The notes below the pieces were generated by a model. It saw only the letters and a list, made by a program, of their open reading frames with translations. It was not told where the DNA came from and made no database searches. DNA of 64,000 nt from Tremella fuciformis (lineage: Eukaryota > Basidiomycota > Tremellomycetes > Tremellales > Tremellaceae): the NCBI GenBank assembly GCA_032768795.1, contig CP136492.1:1-64000 (forward strand), in the 5' to 3' direction. The translations under genes were made by a program, and so were the position numbers. Position 1 is the first letter of the stretch. Each line of letters starts with the position of its first letter. Shown here piece by piece: positions 1 through 9,530 of this stretch.

Positions 1-237
1 TTACCCCCTAACCCCCTAACCCCCTAACCCCCTAACCCCCTAACCCCCTAACCCCCTAACCCCCTAACCCCCTAACCCCCTAACCCCCTAACCCCCTAAC
101 CCCCTAACCCCCTAACCCCCTAACCCCCTAACCCCCTAACCCCCTAACCCCCTAACCCCCTAACCCCCTAACCCCTAACCCCCTAACCCCCTAACCCCCT
201 AACCCCCTAACCCCCTAACCCCCTAACCCCCTAACCC
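1..237. repeat. Terminal telomere repeat tract
   Basis: About 29 head-to-tail CCCCCTAA units, so the G-rich strand is TTAGGGGG and runs out to the left. One unit near 171-178 has four C instead of five. The 8-bp unit is the type known from Cryptococcus and relatives. The innermost unit is shortened to CTAACCCT just before the first subtelomeric element, a feature shared with every internal telomere tract in the window. Confidence 0.97.
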
Positions 238-715
238 TTCGGAGGGATTAACTCCGCCAGTTTCGCTCCGATCCGGGAATGGGTTAGAGATTCTTAATCA
301 GCTCGTCAAATAGAGTATAGTAGCACCCTTCACATCACAAAAATAATTTCACTCACAACCAGCAAACTCCAAGGGTCCCCCCTTGGGCCATATGAGCTCC
401 AAGGGTCCCCCCTTGGACCGTTTTACATGAAGTCAGGGATGCATGCGAGAGTCATCCCAGATATATTTGGGACCATATTAGGCTACTTACTTCGACAATC
501 AACTCAATATTCCAATTACTGACCGCGTCACAGCCAACCAAAGTCAAATACCCAGCCAACTTTGGATGCCCGTAAATCCGTCAGTTTTTACCCGATCGGG
601 AAGATCATTACATTTACGAATAGCTCTTTTGTCGAACTTTTTGAATCCAAAAAAAAATTTCAAAAAATCTCGATGCGCGAGAAAGTCCCCCCCCCAGGAC
701 CTGCCTGTAACCCCC
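238..715 (+). mobile_element. Telomere-attached element, copy 1 (3' fragment only)
   Basis: This is the last ~475 bp of the element seen in full at 7170-9821. Its left end lies inside the last hairpin-bearing repeat unit (TCGGAGGGATTAAC), directly after the telomere. Its right end is the constant terminus GACCTGCCTGTAACCCC. By eye it matches 9332-9806 without a visible difference, so it belongs to the same subfamily as copies 5 and 6. The right terminus abuts satellite DNA with only a single telomere unit between. A translated frame across it (562-939) is not a credible gene. Confidence 0.85.
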
Positions 716-1003
716 GTGGACAAGGGGCCCAAGTACTCCCACGAGCTCGTGGAAAGAGCCAAGTACTCCAAGAGTACTCCCACGAGGAGGGCCCAAGTAC
801 TCCCACGACGTCGTGGAAAGGGCCAAGTACTCCCACGAGTTCGTGGAGGGGGGTCCAAGTACTCCCACGAGTTCGTGGAGGGGGGTCCAAGTACTCCCAC
901 GAGTTCGTGGAGGGGGTCCAAGTACTCCCACGAATTTGAAGGGGGGGTCCAAGTACTGAGTACTTGGGGGGGTCCAAGTACTGCAGAATATTGTTAGGAC
1001 GTA
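716..1003. repeat. Palindrome-rich satellite, block 1
   Basis: Tandem ~31-bp units of the form GGTCCAAGTACTCCCACGA then GTTCGTGGAGG. Each carries the near-palindrome CCACGAGTTCGTGG, and CCAAGTAC/GTACTTGG arms recur. The block closes with GCAGAATATTGTTAGGA, which also closes every block in 2022-3018. Long frames on both strands arise only because the unit length leaves them open; they are not genes. Confidence 0.9.
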
Positions 1004-1170
1004 GACCAGACCCCGTGGATCTCGTGGACAGTCGTGGATCCCGTGGAACCTGGCTGCCCTCATGGAACTTAGCCGCCCTCGTGGACAAGGGCTGGCGCTC
1101 GTGGACAAGGGTGGATCCCGTGGAAAAAGGCTGGCCCTCGTGGACAAGGCTTGCTCCCAGAGTATAAGAG
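1004..1170. repeat. CTCGTGGAC minisatellite
   Basis: Degenerate tandem units built on CTCGTGGACAAGGG and GGATCCCGTGGA. The CTCGTGG core is the same as one arm of the neighbouring satellite palindrome, so the two arrays probably share an origin. No gene is visible. Confidence 0.75.
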
Positions 1171-1621
1171 CATTCAATTACGTTCCCTCCCACCCCTAAC
1201 CTGCCTAAACCCCTAACCCTCCTAAGGTCGGGCCGGTGGCTCATGCGCCCTGGTGGTCCTAAGCGGTGACTCAAGCGCCCTGATGGCCCTAAGCGCTGGC
1301 TATGAATGCTGTCGGGGAATGAGACCTCCAGTGAGGAATGAAGGAGCAGTGTTGGCTGGGAGATGGGGCGCTCTACAACAGGGAGACGGGGATATGGCAG
1401 TGACCAAGGCAAGATGGAGCAAGCCGAAGGGGACAAGACGTGCTATGCGGCTTCATTCAGCCAAGGAGGCCAATGCAAGGGGACATTGACGGGAGGACAT
1501 GGTGGATAAGGTGGCTACCGTGGAGCAGGAGGGCGCTTGTGGATCACGTGGAGCTGGAGGGAACTCGTGGGTACCGTGGACCCAGAGGACGCTCGTGGAT
1601 AAGCTGCCTTTTGGACCTCTA
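1171..1621. other. Subtelomeric spacer without a gene
   Basis: Contains degenerate telomere-like sequence at about 1190-1225 (CCCCTAACC, CCCCTAACCCTCC) and a short direct repeat (GCGCCCTG.TGG.CCTAAGCG) at about 1245-1300. More CTCGTGG/CCGTGGA motifs occur at 1500-1600. The short open frames here have no recognisable domain and are not called. Confidence 0.6.
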
Positions 1622-2021
1622 CTTTCCCACGAATCCATCTATCTCACTCACGCTGACGGCTGCAGCAGATCTGACTGCACAGGGCAAAAGAGCAGCGTCT
1701 CTTCTCTTAGAATCCAAAGAGACAGACCCCACTATCTCAAAATCGGACCCCACTATCGCAGCTCAAAGACAGGGGGGGCCCACTATCGTGGGGATTTTCC
1801 TCGTGGAAGTCCGGATTCCTCGTGGAAGTCCTCTTTTTCAAAAATACACTTTTCCACGCGTCCATTTATCTCACTCACCATGACAGCTGCAGCAGATCTG
1901 ACTGCGCAGGATGAAAGAGCAGCGTCTGTTGTCTCAGAATCCAAAGAGACAGACCCCACTATCACAAAATCGGACCCCACTATTGCATCTCAAAGACAGG
2001 GGGGGCCCACTATCGTGGGTT
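1622..2021. repeat. Tandem duplication of a ~228-bp unit
   Basis: Two diverged copies start near 1622 and 1850. Both contain GCAGCAGATCTGACTGC, then AATCCAAAGAGACAGACCCC, then CCCCACTAT motifs and CAAAGACAGGGGGG. Each ends with CCCACTATCGTGGG. The second copy runs into a CCCACTAT/ATAGTGGG inverted repeat at about 2026-2050. No coding function is recognised. Confidence 0.75.
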
Positions 2022-3018
2022 TTAGGTGATAGTGGGGGGGGCCCACTATCCGCAGAATACTGTTAGGACGCGGCCGTGGACATTGCAGATCTCGTGGATA
2101 GAGGTCGGCCTCGTGGGCAAAGGTGGATCCCGTGGACAAGGGGCCCAAGTACTCCCACGAGCTCGTGGAAAGAGCCAAGTACTCCAAGAGTACTCCCACG
2201 AGGAGGGCCCAAGTACTCCCACGACGTCGTGGAAAGGGCCAAGTACTCCCACGAGTTCGTGGAGGGGGGTCCAAGTACTCCCACGAGTTCGTGGAGGGGG
2301 GTCCAAGTACTCCCACGAGTTCGTGGAGGGGGTCCAAGTACTCCCACGAATTTGAAGGGGGGGTCCAAGTACTGAGTACTTGGGGGGGTCCAAGTACTGC
2401 AGAATATTGTTAGGAGGGCCCAAGTACTCCCACGACGTCGTGGAAAGGGCCAAGTACTCCCACGAGTTCGTGGAGGGGGGTCCAAGTACTCCCACGAGTT
2501 CGTGGAGGGGGGTCCAAGTACTCCCATGAGTTCGTGGAGGGGGTCCAAGTACTCCCACGAATTTGAAGGGGGGGTCCAAGTACTGAGTACTTGGGGGGGT
2601 CCAAGTACTGAAGAATATTGTTAGGAGGGCCCAAGTACTCCCACGACGTCGTGGAAAGGGCCAAGTACTCCCACGAGTTCGTGGAGGGGGGTCCAAGTAC
2701 TCCCACGAGTTCGTGGAGGGGGGTCCAAGTACTCCCACGAGTTCGTGGAGGGGGGTCCAAGTACTCCCACGAGTTCGTGGAGGGGGTCCAAGTACTCCCA
2801 CGAATTTGAAGGGGGGGTCCAAGTACTGAGTACTTGGGGGGGTCCAAGTACTGCAGAATATTGTTAGGAGGGCCCAAGTACTCCCACGACGTCGTGGAAA
2901 GGGCCAAGTACTCCCACGAGTTCGTGGAGGGGGGTCCAAGTACTCCCACGAATTTGAAGGGGGGGTCCAAGTACTGAGTACTTGGGGGGGTCCAAGTACT
3001 GCAGAATATTGTTAGGAT
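2022..3018. repeat. Palindrome-rich satellite, higher-order array
   Basis: The 31-bp satellite unit of 716-1003 is repeated here in four larger blocks. They end at about 2415, 2626, 2872 and 3017, each closed by GCAGAATATTGTTAGGA or a one-base variant. Block lengths differ by the number of 31-bp units, as expected from unequal exchange. Each block also holds the inverted pair CCAAGTAC-TGA-GTACTTGG. It follows the CTCGTGGA minisatellite near 2090-2150. Confidence 0.9.
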
Positions 3019-3043
3019 GCCGTGTCGGTTTCCTGACAGTACT

Positions 3044-3684
3044 GGACTTTCGAAGGGATTAACTCCGCCAGTTTCGCTCCGACCAGGTAATGGGTTAGAG
3101 ATTCAGAATCAGCTTGTTAAATAGAGTATAGTACCAACCATTAGACTTGCAGAATAAATTTATCCAGCGCCGGAAAAAGCTCCAAGGGTCCCCCTTGGGC
3201 ACACATACTGGACTTCCGGGGGGAGTTGCTCCGTCAGTTCCGCTCCGATCTGGAAATGGGTTAGAGATTCTTAATCAGCTCGTCAAATAGAGTATAGTAG
3301 CACCCTTCACAACACAAGAATAATTTCATGCACAACCAGCCAATTCCAAGGGTCCCCCCTTGGGCCACATGAGCTCCAAGGGTCCCCCCTTGGACCGTTT
3401 TACGTCAAGTTGGGGATGCATGCGAGAGTCATCCCACATATATCTAGGACCATATTAGGCTACTCTCTTCGACAATCAACTCAATATCCCAATTATTGAT
3501 CGCGTCACAGCCAATCAAAGTCAAATACCCAGTCCACTTTGGATGCCCGTAAATCCGTCAGTTTTTACCCGATCGGGAAGATCATTACATTTACGAATAG
3601 CTTTTTTGTCGAACTTTTTGAATCTAAAAAAAAAGTTTCGAAAATCTCGATGCGCGAGAAAGTCCCCCCCCCAGGACCTGCCTG
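3044..3684 (+). mobile_element. Telomere-attached element, copy 2 (3' fragment, second subfamily)
   Basis: About 640 bp. It begins near ACTGGACTTTCGAAGGG, in the hairpin repeat region, and ends with the constant terminus CCAGGACCTGCCTGTAACCC. Several substitutions against copies 1, 5 and 6 (GTCAAGTTGG for GAAGTCAGGG, TATCTAGGACC for TATTTGGGACC) are shared with copies 3 and 4 and define a second subfamily. Its left side abuts satellite DNA, not telomere repeats. Confidence 0.8.
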
Positions 3685-3714
3685 TAACCCCCTAACCCCT
3701 AACCCCCTAACCCT
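3685..3714. repeat. Interstitial telomere tract
   Basis: TAACCCCC units (one with four C) between copies 2 and 3. The last unit is shortened to CTAACCCT at the left end of copy 3. Confidence 0.93.
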
Positions 3715-4209
3715 CCCCCTTGGGCACACATACTGGACTTCCGGGGGGAGTTGCTCCGTCAGTTCCGCTCCGATCTGGAAATGGGTTAGAGATTCTTAAT
3801 CAGCTCGTCAAATAGAGTATAGTAGCACCCTTCACAACACAAGAATAATTTCATGCACAACCAGCCAATTCCAAGGGTCCCCCCTTGGGCCACATGAGCT
3901 CCAAGGGTCCCCCCTTGGACCGTTTTACGTCAAGTTGGGGATGCATGCGAGAGTCATCCCACATATATCTAGGACCATATTAGGCTACTCTCTTCGACAA
4001 TCAACTCAATATCCCAATTATTGATCGCGTCACAGCCAATCAAAGTCAAATACCCAGTCCACTTTGGATGCCCGTAAATCCGTCAGTTTTTACCCGATCG
4101 GGAAGATCATTACATTTACGAATAGCTTTTTTGTCGAACTTTTTGAATCTAAAAAAAAAGTTTCGAAAATCTCGATGCGCGAGAAAGTCCCCCCCCCAGG
4201 ACCTGCCTG
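3715..4209 (+). mobile_element. Telomere-attached element, copy 3 (truncated)
   Basis: Starts abruptly inside the hairpin (CCCCTTGGGCACACATACTGG) and ends with the constant terminus. It has the same left breakpoint and sequence as copy 4, so this ~540-bp unit (fragment plus telomere tract) was probably duplicated as a block after one truncation event. Confidence 0.85.
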
Positions 4210-4255
4210 TAACCCCCTAACCCCCTAACCCCCTAACCCCTAACCCCCTAACCCT
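4210..4255. repeat. Interstitial telomere tract
   Basis: Five CCCCCTAA-type units between copies 3 and 4, ending in CTAACCCT. It is longer than the matching tract at 3685-3714, so tract length has changed since the duplication. Confidence 0.93.
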
Positions 4256-4750
4256 CCCCCTTGGGCACACATACTGGACTTCCGGGGGGAGTTGCTCCGT
4301 CAGTTCCGCTCCGATCTGGAAATGGGTTAGAGATTCTTAATCAGCTCGTCAAATAGAGTATAGTAGCACCCTTCACAACACAAGAATAATTTCATGCACA
4401 ACCAGCCAATTCCAAGGGTCCCCCCTTGGGCCACATGAGCTCCAAGGGTCCCCCCTTGGACCGTTTTACGTCAAGTTGGGGATGCATGCGAGAGTCATCC
4501 CACATATATCTAGGACCATATTAGGCTACTCTCTTCGACAATCAACTCAATATCCCAATTATTGATCGCGTCACAGCCAATCAAAGTCAAATACCCAGTC
4601 CACTTTGGATGCCCGTAAATCCGTCAGTTTTTACCCGATCGGGAAGATCATTACATTTACGAATAGCTTTTTTGTCGAACTTTTTGAATCTAAAAAAAAA
4701 GTTTCGAAAATCTCGATGCGCGAGAAAGTCCCCCCCCCAGGACCTGCCTG
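4256..4750 (+). mobile_element. Telomere-attached element, copy 4 (truncated)
   Basis: Same breakpoint and essentially the same sequence as copy 3. It ends in the constant terminus GACCTGCCTG followed by TAACCCCC. Confidence 0.85.
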
Positions 4751-4773
4751 TAACCCCCTAACCCCCTAACCCT
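4751..4773. repeat. Interstitial telomere tract
   Basis: Short CCCCCTAA tract ending CTAACCCT, joined directly to the middle of an OTU-protease frame at 4774. Confidence 0.93.
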
Positions 4774-5193
4774 CGACTTGACGGTCAGCCGGTATTCTAC
4801 CGTACGAACTGGATCAAGGGAGATGGTAATTGCATGTTCGCCGCAATAGTCAAAGCACTTGGAATACCACGCTTGACACATCTCGGAGCAAGGCGGGCAG
4901 CAGTGGCTTATGCTCGGAAGTTCCAAGATGACTTCTTCCCATTTCTAGAGAGTCAAAGCGAGTCAATGGGTGCATACCTCAGGCGTATGGGCAAGGCGGG
5001 GACATGGGGTGACGACTTGATGCTTAAGGCCTTGAGTGGGGCATACAATGTCAAGATCAGAGTCTACAAGCGGCATAATGATGGCAGCCATCAGTGGTAT
5101 GAGATAGGAGAAGGTGAGGATAGTATTGGCCTTTACTTAGCAAGTGAGCATTATGAGAACTTAGTAACTGCAGATGAGTTGTTTGGTAGATAG
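4774..5193 (+). pseudogene. OTU-like cysteine protease, 5'-truncated copy
   Basis: The frame enters at the telomere junction and ends at TAG 5191-5193. It keeps the whole OTU core: the nucleophile block GDGNCMF, the TWGDDLMLKAL block and the C-terminal HYENL histidine block. It lacks the ~80 N-terminal residues present in the copy at 7193. No promoter or start codon of its own is evident; the first ATG lies inside the catalytic block, after the Cys. It therefore most likely cannot make an active enzyme. Confidence 0.75.
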
Positions 5194-5857
5194 ATGCATT
5201 TGACTCTCTCAGTTCTCAAGTAAGTGAGAAATGAGTCAGAGATTCGGAACCAGCTTGTCAAACTGTGTATAGTAATGGGCATTAGACTTGCGAAATAAAT
5301 TTATCCAACTGCGGAAAAAGCTCCAAGGGTCCCCCCTTGGGCAGTTGTGCCGGGTTACGGGTGGGGATAGCTCCGCCAGTTTTGCTCCAATTAGAAAACA
5401 AGTGAGAGATTTGGAATCAGCTCGTCAAATTGTGTATGCTAATGGGCATTAGACTTGCCAAATAATTTTATCCAGCTGCGGAAAAAGCTCCAAGGGTCCC
5501 CCCTTGGGCAGTCAAGCTTGGTTACGTGTGGGGATAGCTCGGCCAGTTTCGCTCCGTTCAGAAAACGGGTGAGAGATTCAGAATCAGCTCTTTGAATAGA
5601 GTATAGTACCAACCATTAGACTTGCAGAATAAATTTATCCAGCGCCGGAAAAAGCTGCAAGGGTCCCCCCTTGCGCAGGTGTGCTCGGTTACGGGAGGGG
5701 GTAGCTCCGCCAGTTCTGCTCCGATCGGAAAACGGGTGAGAGATTCAGAATCAGCTCGCCAAACTGAGTATAGTAGTAAGCATTACAATCGAAGAAGACA
5801 GTCATCAAGGGGGGCAAAAGTCAATAAGCCATTTGACAGACATAAGATCCAAAAAGT

Positions 5858-5952
5858 GTACCCCAACCAGGAATCGAACCTAGTCACAGCCAAATTAGGG
5901 CAGACAGCACCCTACAGCGGGCCGAAATGACACTAACCACTGTGTCAAACCA
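5858..5952 (-). other. tRNA-like sequence in element copy 5
   Basis: On the minus strand there is a perfect B-box (GGTTCGATTCC) in a 5-bp T-stem/7-nt loop (CTAGG, TTCGATT, CCTGG). A D-arm (GACAC, AGTGGTTA, GTGTC) carries an A-box-like TGGTTAGTGTC. The stretch between the two arms is too long for a plain tRNA, and the acceptor ends pair only partly. It is either an intron-bearing or decayed tRNA, or a tRNA-derived internal Pol III promoter. The anticodon cannot be assigned. Confidence 0.4.
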
Positions 5953-7148
5953 GAGGGGTGAAGGTCTGCTGAGTTTTACTTGCCTATATTGGGTTACACA
6001 TAATACATGCTAAGTGGCACATAGCTCCGCCACTTTTGCTCCGATCAGTAAATGGGTTAGAGATTCTTAATCAGCTTGTCAAATAGTGTATAGTGCCGAC
6101 CATTAGACTCGCAGAATAAATTTATCCAGCGCCGGAAAAAGCTGCAATGGTCCCCCCTTGGGCAGACGTACTGGTCTTTCGGAGGGATTAACTCCGCCAG
6201 TTCTGCTCTGATCTGGTAATGGGTTAGAGATTCTTGATCAGCTCGTCAAATAGTGTATAGTACCAACCTTTAGACTTGCAGAATAAATTTATCCAGCACC
6301 GGAAAAAGCTACAAGGGTCCCCCCTTGGGCAGTCGAGCTGGGTTACGGGTGGGGTTAGCTCGGCCAGTTTTGCTCCGATTGGAAAACGAGTGAGAGATTT
6401 GGAATCAGCTCGTCAAACTGAGTATAGTACCAACCATTAGACTTGCAGAATAATTTTATCCAGCACCGGAAAAAGCTACAAGGGTCCCCCCTTGGGCAGT
6501 CGAGCTGGGTTACGGGTGGGGATAGCTCGGCCAGTTTTGCTCCGATCGGAAAACGAGTGAGAGATTTGGAATCAGCTCGTCAAACTGAGTATAGTACCAA
6601 CCATTAGACTTGCAGAATAATTTTATCCAGCACCGGAAAAAGCTACAAGGGTCCCCCCTTGGGCAGACGTACTGGTCTTTCGGAGGGATTAACTCCGCCA
6701 GTTTCGCTCCGATCCGGGAATGGGTTAGAGATTCTTAATCAGCTCGTCAAATAGAGTATAGTAGCACCCTTCACATCACAAAAATAATTTCACTCACAAC
6801 CAGCAAACTCCAAGGGTCCCCCCTTGGGCCATATGAGCTCCAAGGGTCCCCCCTTGGACCGTTTTACATGAAGTCAGGGATGCATGCGAGAGTCATCCCA
6901 GATATATTTGGGACCATATTAGGCTACTTACTTCGACAATCAACTCAATATTCCAATTACTGACCGCGTCACAGCCAACCAAAGTCAAATACCCAGCCAA
7001 CTTTGGATGCCCGTAAATCCGTCAGTTTTTACCCGATCGGGAAGATCATTACATTTACGAATAGCTCTTTTGTCGAACTTTTTGAATCCAAAAAAAAATT
7101 TCAAAAAATCTCGATGCGCGAGAAAGTCCCCCCCCCAGGACCTGCCTG

Positions 7149-7169
7149 TAACCCCTAACCCCTAACCCT
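7149..7169. repeat. Interstitial telomere tract
   Basis: Two four-C units (TAACCCC) followed by CTAACCCT, between copies 5 and 6. Confidence 0.92.
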
Positions 7170-7192
7170 ACGATTCATCTCACCGATATCAA

Positions 7193-7846
7193 ATGAACAA
7201 CAAGGAGTATATGGCTCTTCGATGTGGCAATAAGCATTGTCGGCACAAAATCAACCGGAGCCAAGCTATGCGATGGTTTGCCCAGCTTGTCACCGATGGC
7301 ATAGTACCACGAGCCGAAGTAGGCTATTCGGAGCCGGCAGCATTACCTCAAGTCTCAACCCAGCAGGAAGCGACTCAGCCATTTGTCCAAGGACGATTCG
7401 AATTGCCAAGTCGTAATCAGCTTACTCGACTTGACGGTCAGCCGGTATTCTACCGTACGAACTGGATCAAGGGAGATGGTAATTGCATGTTCGCCGCAAT
7501 AGTCAAAGCACTTGGAATACCACGCTTGACACATCTCGGAGCAAGGCGGGCAGCAGTGGCTTATGCTCGGAAGTTCCAAGATGACTTCTTCCCATTTCTA
7601 GAGAGTCAAAGCGAGTCAATGGGTGCATACCTCAGGCGTATGGGCAAGGCGGGGACATGGGGTGACGACTTGATGCTTAAGGCCTTGAGTGGGGCATACA
7701 ATGTCAAGATCAGAGTCTACAAGCGGCATAATGATGGCAGCCATCAGTGGTATGAGATAGGAGAAGGTGAGGATAGTATTGGCCTTTACTTAGCAAGTGA
7801 GCATTATGAGAACTTAGTAACTGCAGATGAGTTGTTTGGTAGATAG
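7193..7846 (+). CDS. OTU-like cysteine protease (C-terminal part of a larger element protein)
   Basis: 217 codons from ATG 7193, but the frame stays open back to the truncation point (about 7 more codons), so the true N-terminus is lost. Residues ~10-25 contain CGNKHCRH, a possible zinc-binding cluster. The OTU core is at ~95-217: GDGNCMF with the nucleophile Cys, TWGDDLMLKAL (the usual WGG-EL-AL position), an IRVY strand, and IGLYL then HYENLV supplying the His. OTU domains are deubiquitinases or viral/transposon proteases. They occur in some Helitrons and in Dualen/RandI-type LINEs. The product would be part of a selfish-element polyprotein; expression of this fragment is uncertain. Confidence 0.75.
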   Translation: MNNKEYMALRCGNKHCRHKINRSQAMRWFAQLVTDGIVPRAEVGYSEPAALPQVSTQQEATQPFVQGRFELPSRNQLTRLDGQPVFYRTNWIKGDGNCMFAAIVKALGIPRLTHLGARRAAVAYARKFQDDFFPFLESQSESMGAYLRRMGKAGTWGDDLMLKALSGAYNVKIRVYKRHNDGSHQWYEIGEGEDSIGLYLASEHYENLVTADELFGR

Positions 7847-9530
7847 ATGCATTTGACTCTCTCAGTTCTCAAGTAAGTGAGAAATGAGTCAGAGATTCGG
7901 AACCAGCTTGTCAAACTGTGTATAGTAATGGGCATTAGACTTGCGAAATAAATTTATCCAACTGCGGAAAAAGCTCCAAGGGTCCCCCCTTGGGCAGTTG
8001 TGCCGGGTTACGGGTGGGGATAGCTCCGCCAGTTTTGCTCCAATTAGAAAACAAGTGAGAGATTTGGAATCAGCTCGTCAAATTGTGTATGCTAATGGGC
8101 ATTAGACTTGCCAAATAATTTTATCCAGCTGCGGAAAAAGCTCCAAGGGTCCCCCCTTGGGCAGTCAAGCTTGGTTACGTGTGGGGATAGCTCGGCCAGT
8201 TTCGCTCCGTTCAGAAAACGGGTGAGAGATTCAGAATCAGCTCTTTGAATAGAGTATAGTACCAACCATTAGACTTGCAGAATAAATTTATCCAGCGCCG
8301 GAAAAAGCTGCAAGGGTCCCCCCTTGCGCAGGTGTGCTCGGTTACGGGAGGGGGTAGCTCCGCCAGTTCTGCTCCGATCGGAAAACGGGTGAGAGATTCA
8401 GAATCAGCTCGCCAAACTGAGTATAGTAGTAAGCATTACAATCGAAGAAGACAGTCATCAAGGGGGGCAAAAGTCAATAAGCCATTTGACAGACATAAGA
8501 TCCAAAAAGTGTACCCCAACCAGGAATCGAACCTAGTCACAGCCAAATTAGGGCAGACAGCACCCTACAGCGGGCCGAAATGACACTAACCACTGTGTCA
8601 AACCAGAGGGGTGAAGGTCTGCTGAGTTTTACTTGCCTATATTGGGTTACACATAATACATGCTAAGTGGCACATAGCTCCGCCACTTTTGCTCCGATCA
8701 GTAAATGGGTTAGAGATTCTTAATCAGCTTGTCAAATAGTGTATAGTGCCGACCATTAGACTCGCAGAATAAATTTATCCAGCGCCGGAAAAAGCTGCAA
8801 TGGTCCCCCCTTGGGCAGACGTACTGGTCTTTCGGAGGGATTAACTCCGCCAGTTCTGCTCTGATCTGGTAATGGGTTAGAGATTCTTGATCAGCTCGTC
8901 AAATAGTGTATAGTACCAACCTTTAGACTTGCAGAATAAATTTATCCAGCACCGGAAAAAGCTACAAGGGTCCCCCCTTGGGCAGTCGAGCTGGGTTACG
9001 GGTGGGGTTAGCTCGGCCAGTTTTGCTCCGATTGGAAAACGAGTGAGAGATTTGGAATCAGCTCGTCAAACTGAGTATAGTACCAACCATTAGACTTGCA
9101 GAATAATTTTATCCAGCACCGGAAAAAGCTACAAGGGTCCCCCCTTGGGCAGTCGAGCTGGGTTACGGGTGGGGATAGCTCGGCCAGTTTTGCTCCGATC
9201 GGAAAACGAGTGAGAGATTTGGAATCAGCTCGTCAAACTGAGTATAGTACCAACCATTAGACTTGCAGAATAATTTTATCCAGCACCGGAAAAAGCTACA
9301 AGGGTCCCCCCTTGGGCAGACGTACTGGTCTTTCGGAGGGATTAACTCCGCCAGTTTCGCTCCGATCCGGGAATGGGTTAGAGATTCTTAATCAGCTCGT
9401 CAAATAGAGTATAGTAGCACCCTTCACATCACAAAAATAATTTCACTCACAACCAGCAAACTCCAAGGGTCCCCCCTTGGGCCATATGAGCTCCAAGGGT
9501 CCCCCCTTGGACCGTTTTACATGAAGTCAG
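7847..9530. repeat. Hairpin-bearing ~165-bp repeat array in the element 3' region
   Basis: Eight or nine diverged units. Each contains GCTCCG.CAGTTTTGCTCC, then GAGAGATT..GAATCAGCTCGTCAAA, then AGTATAGTA, then CATTAGACTTGC, and ends with the hairpin CCAAGGG-TCCC-CCCTTGG. One unit (near 8308) has GCAAGGG paired with CCCTTGC, a compensatory change that keeps the stem. The same array lies at 5191-6874 in copy 5. A 102-codon frame across one unit (8275-8583) ignores this structure and is not called. Confidence 0.8.
8514..8608 (-). other. tRNA-like sequence in element copy 6
   Basis: Second copy of the sequence at 5858-5952, with the same B-box GGTTCGATTCC and D-arm on the minus strand, opposite in direction to the OTU frame. 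It may be a Pol III promoter remnant captured by the element. Confidence 0.4.

Larger units (their letters stand above)
4774..7148 (+). mobile_element. Telomere-attached element, copy 5 (truncated within the OTU frame)
   Basis: 2.37 kb. It matches 7430-9805 at a constant offset of 2656 bp with no difference noticed by eye. In order it holds the 3' two thirds of the OTU-protease frame, a hairpin-bearing ~165-bp repeat array, a tRNA-like sequence (minus strand) and the ~450-bp constant 3' region. The left breakpoint is one codon before the Leu-Asp-Gly-Gln segment of the protein. Confidence 0.9.

Noticed and set aside
544..2970. Long open frames on both strands (up to ~297 codons) with repeats such as WEYLDPP or SKYSHEF
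   Set aside because: They arise from in-frame translation of the 31-bp satellite, have no domain, overlap on both strands and many begin at non-ATG codons.
716..3018. Regular repeats resembling a CRISPR array
   Set aside because: Repeats are contiguous without unique spacers, no cas genes are present, and the genome is eukaryotic.
5622..8583. 102-codon frame MQNKFIQRRKKLQGS present in both long element copies
   Set aside because: It crosses the hairpin units and the tRNA-like sequence and has no domain. Duplication alone explains why it occurs twice.
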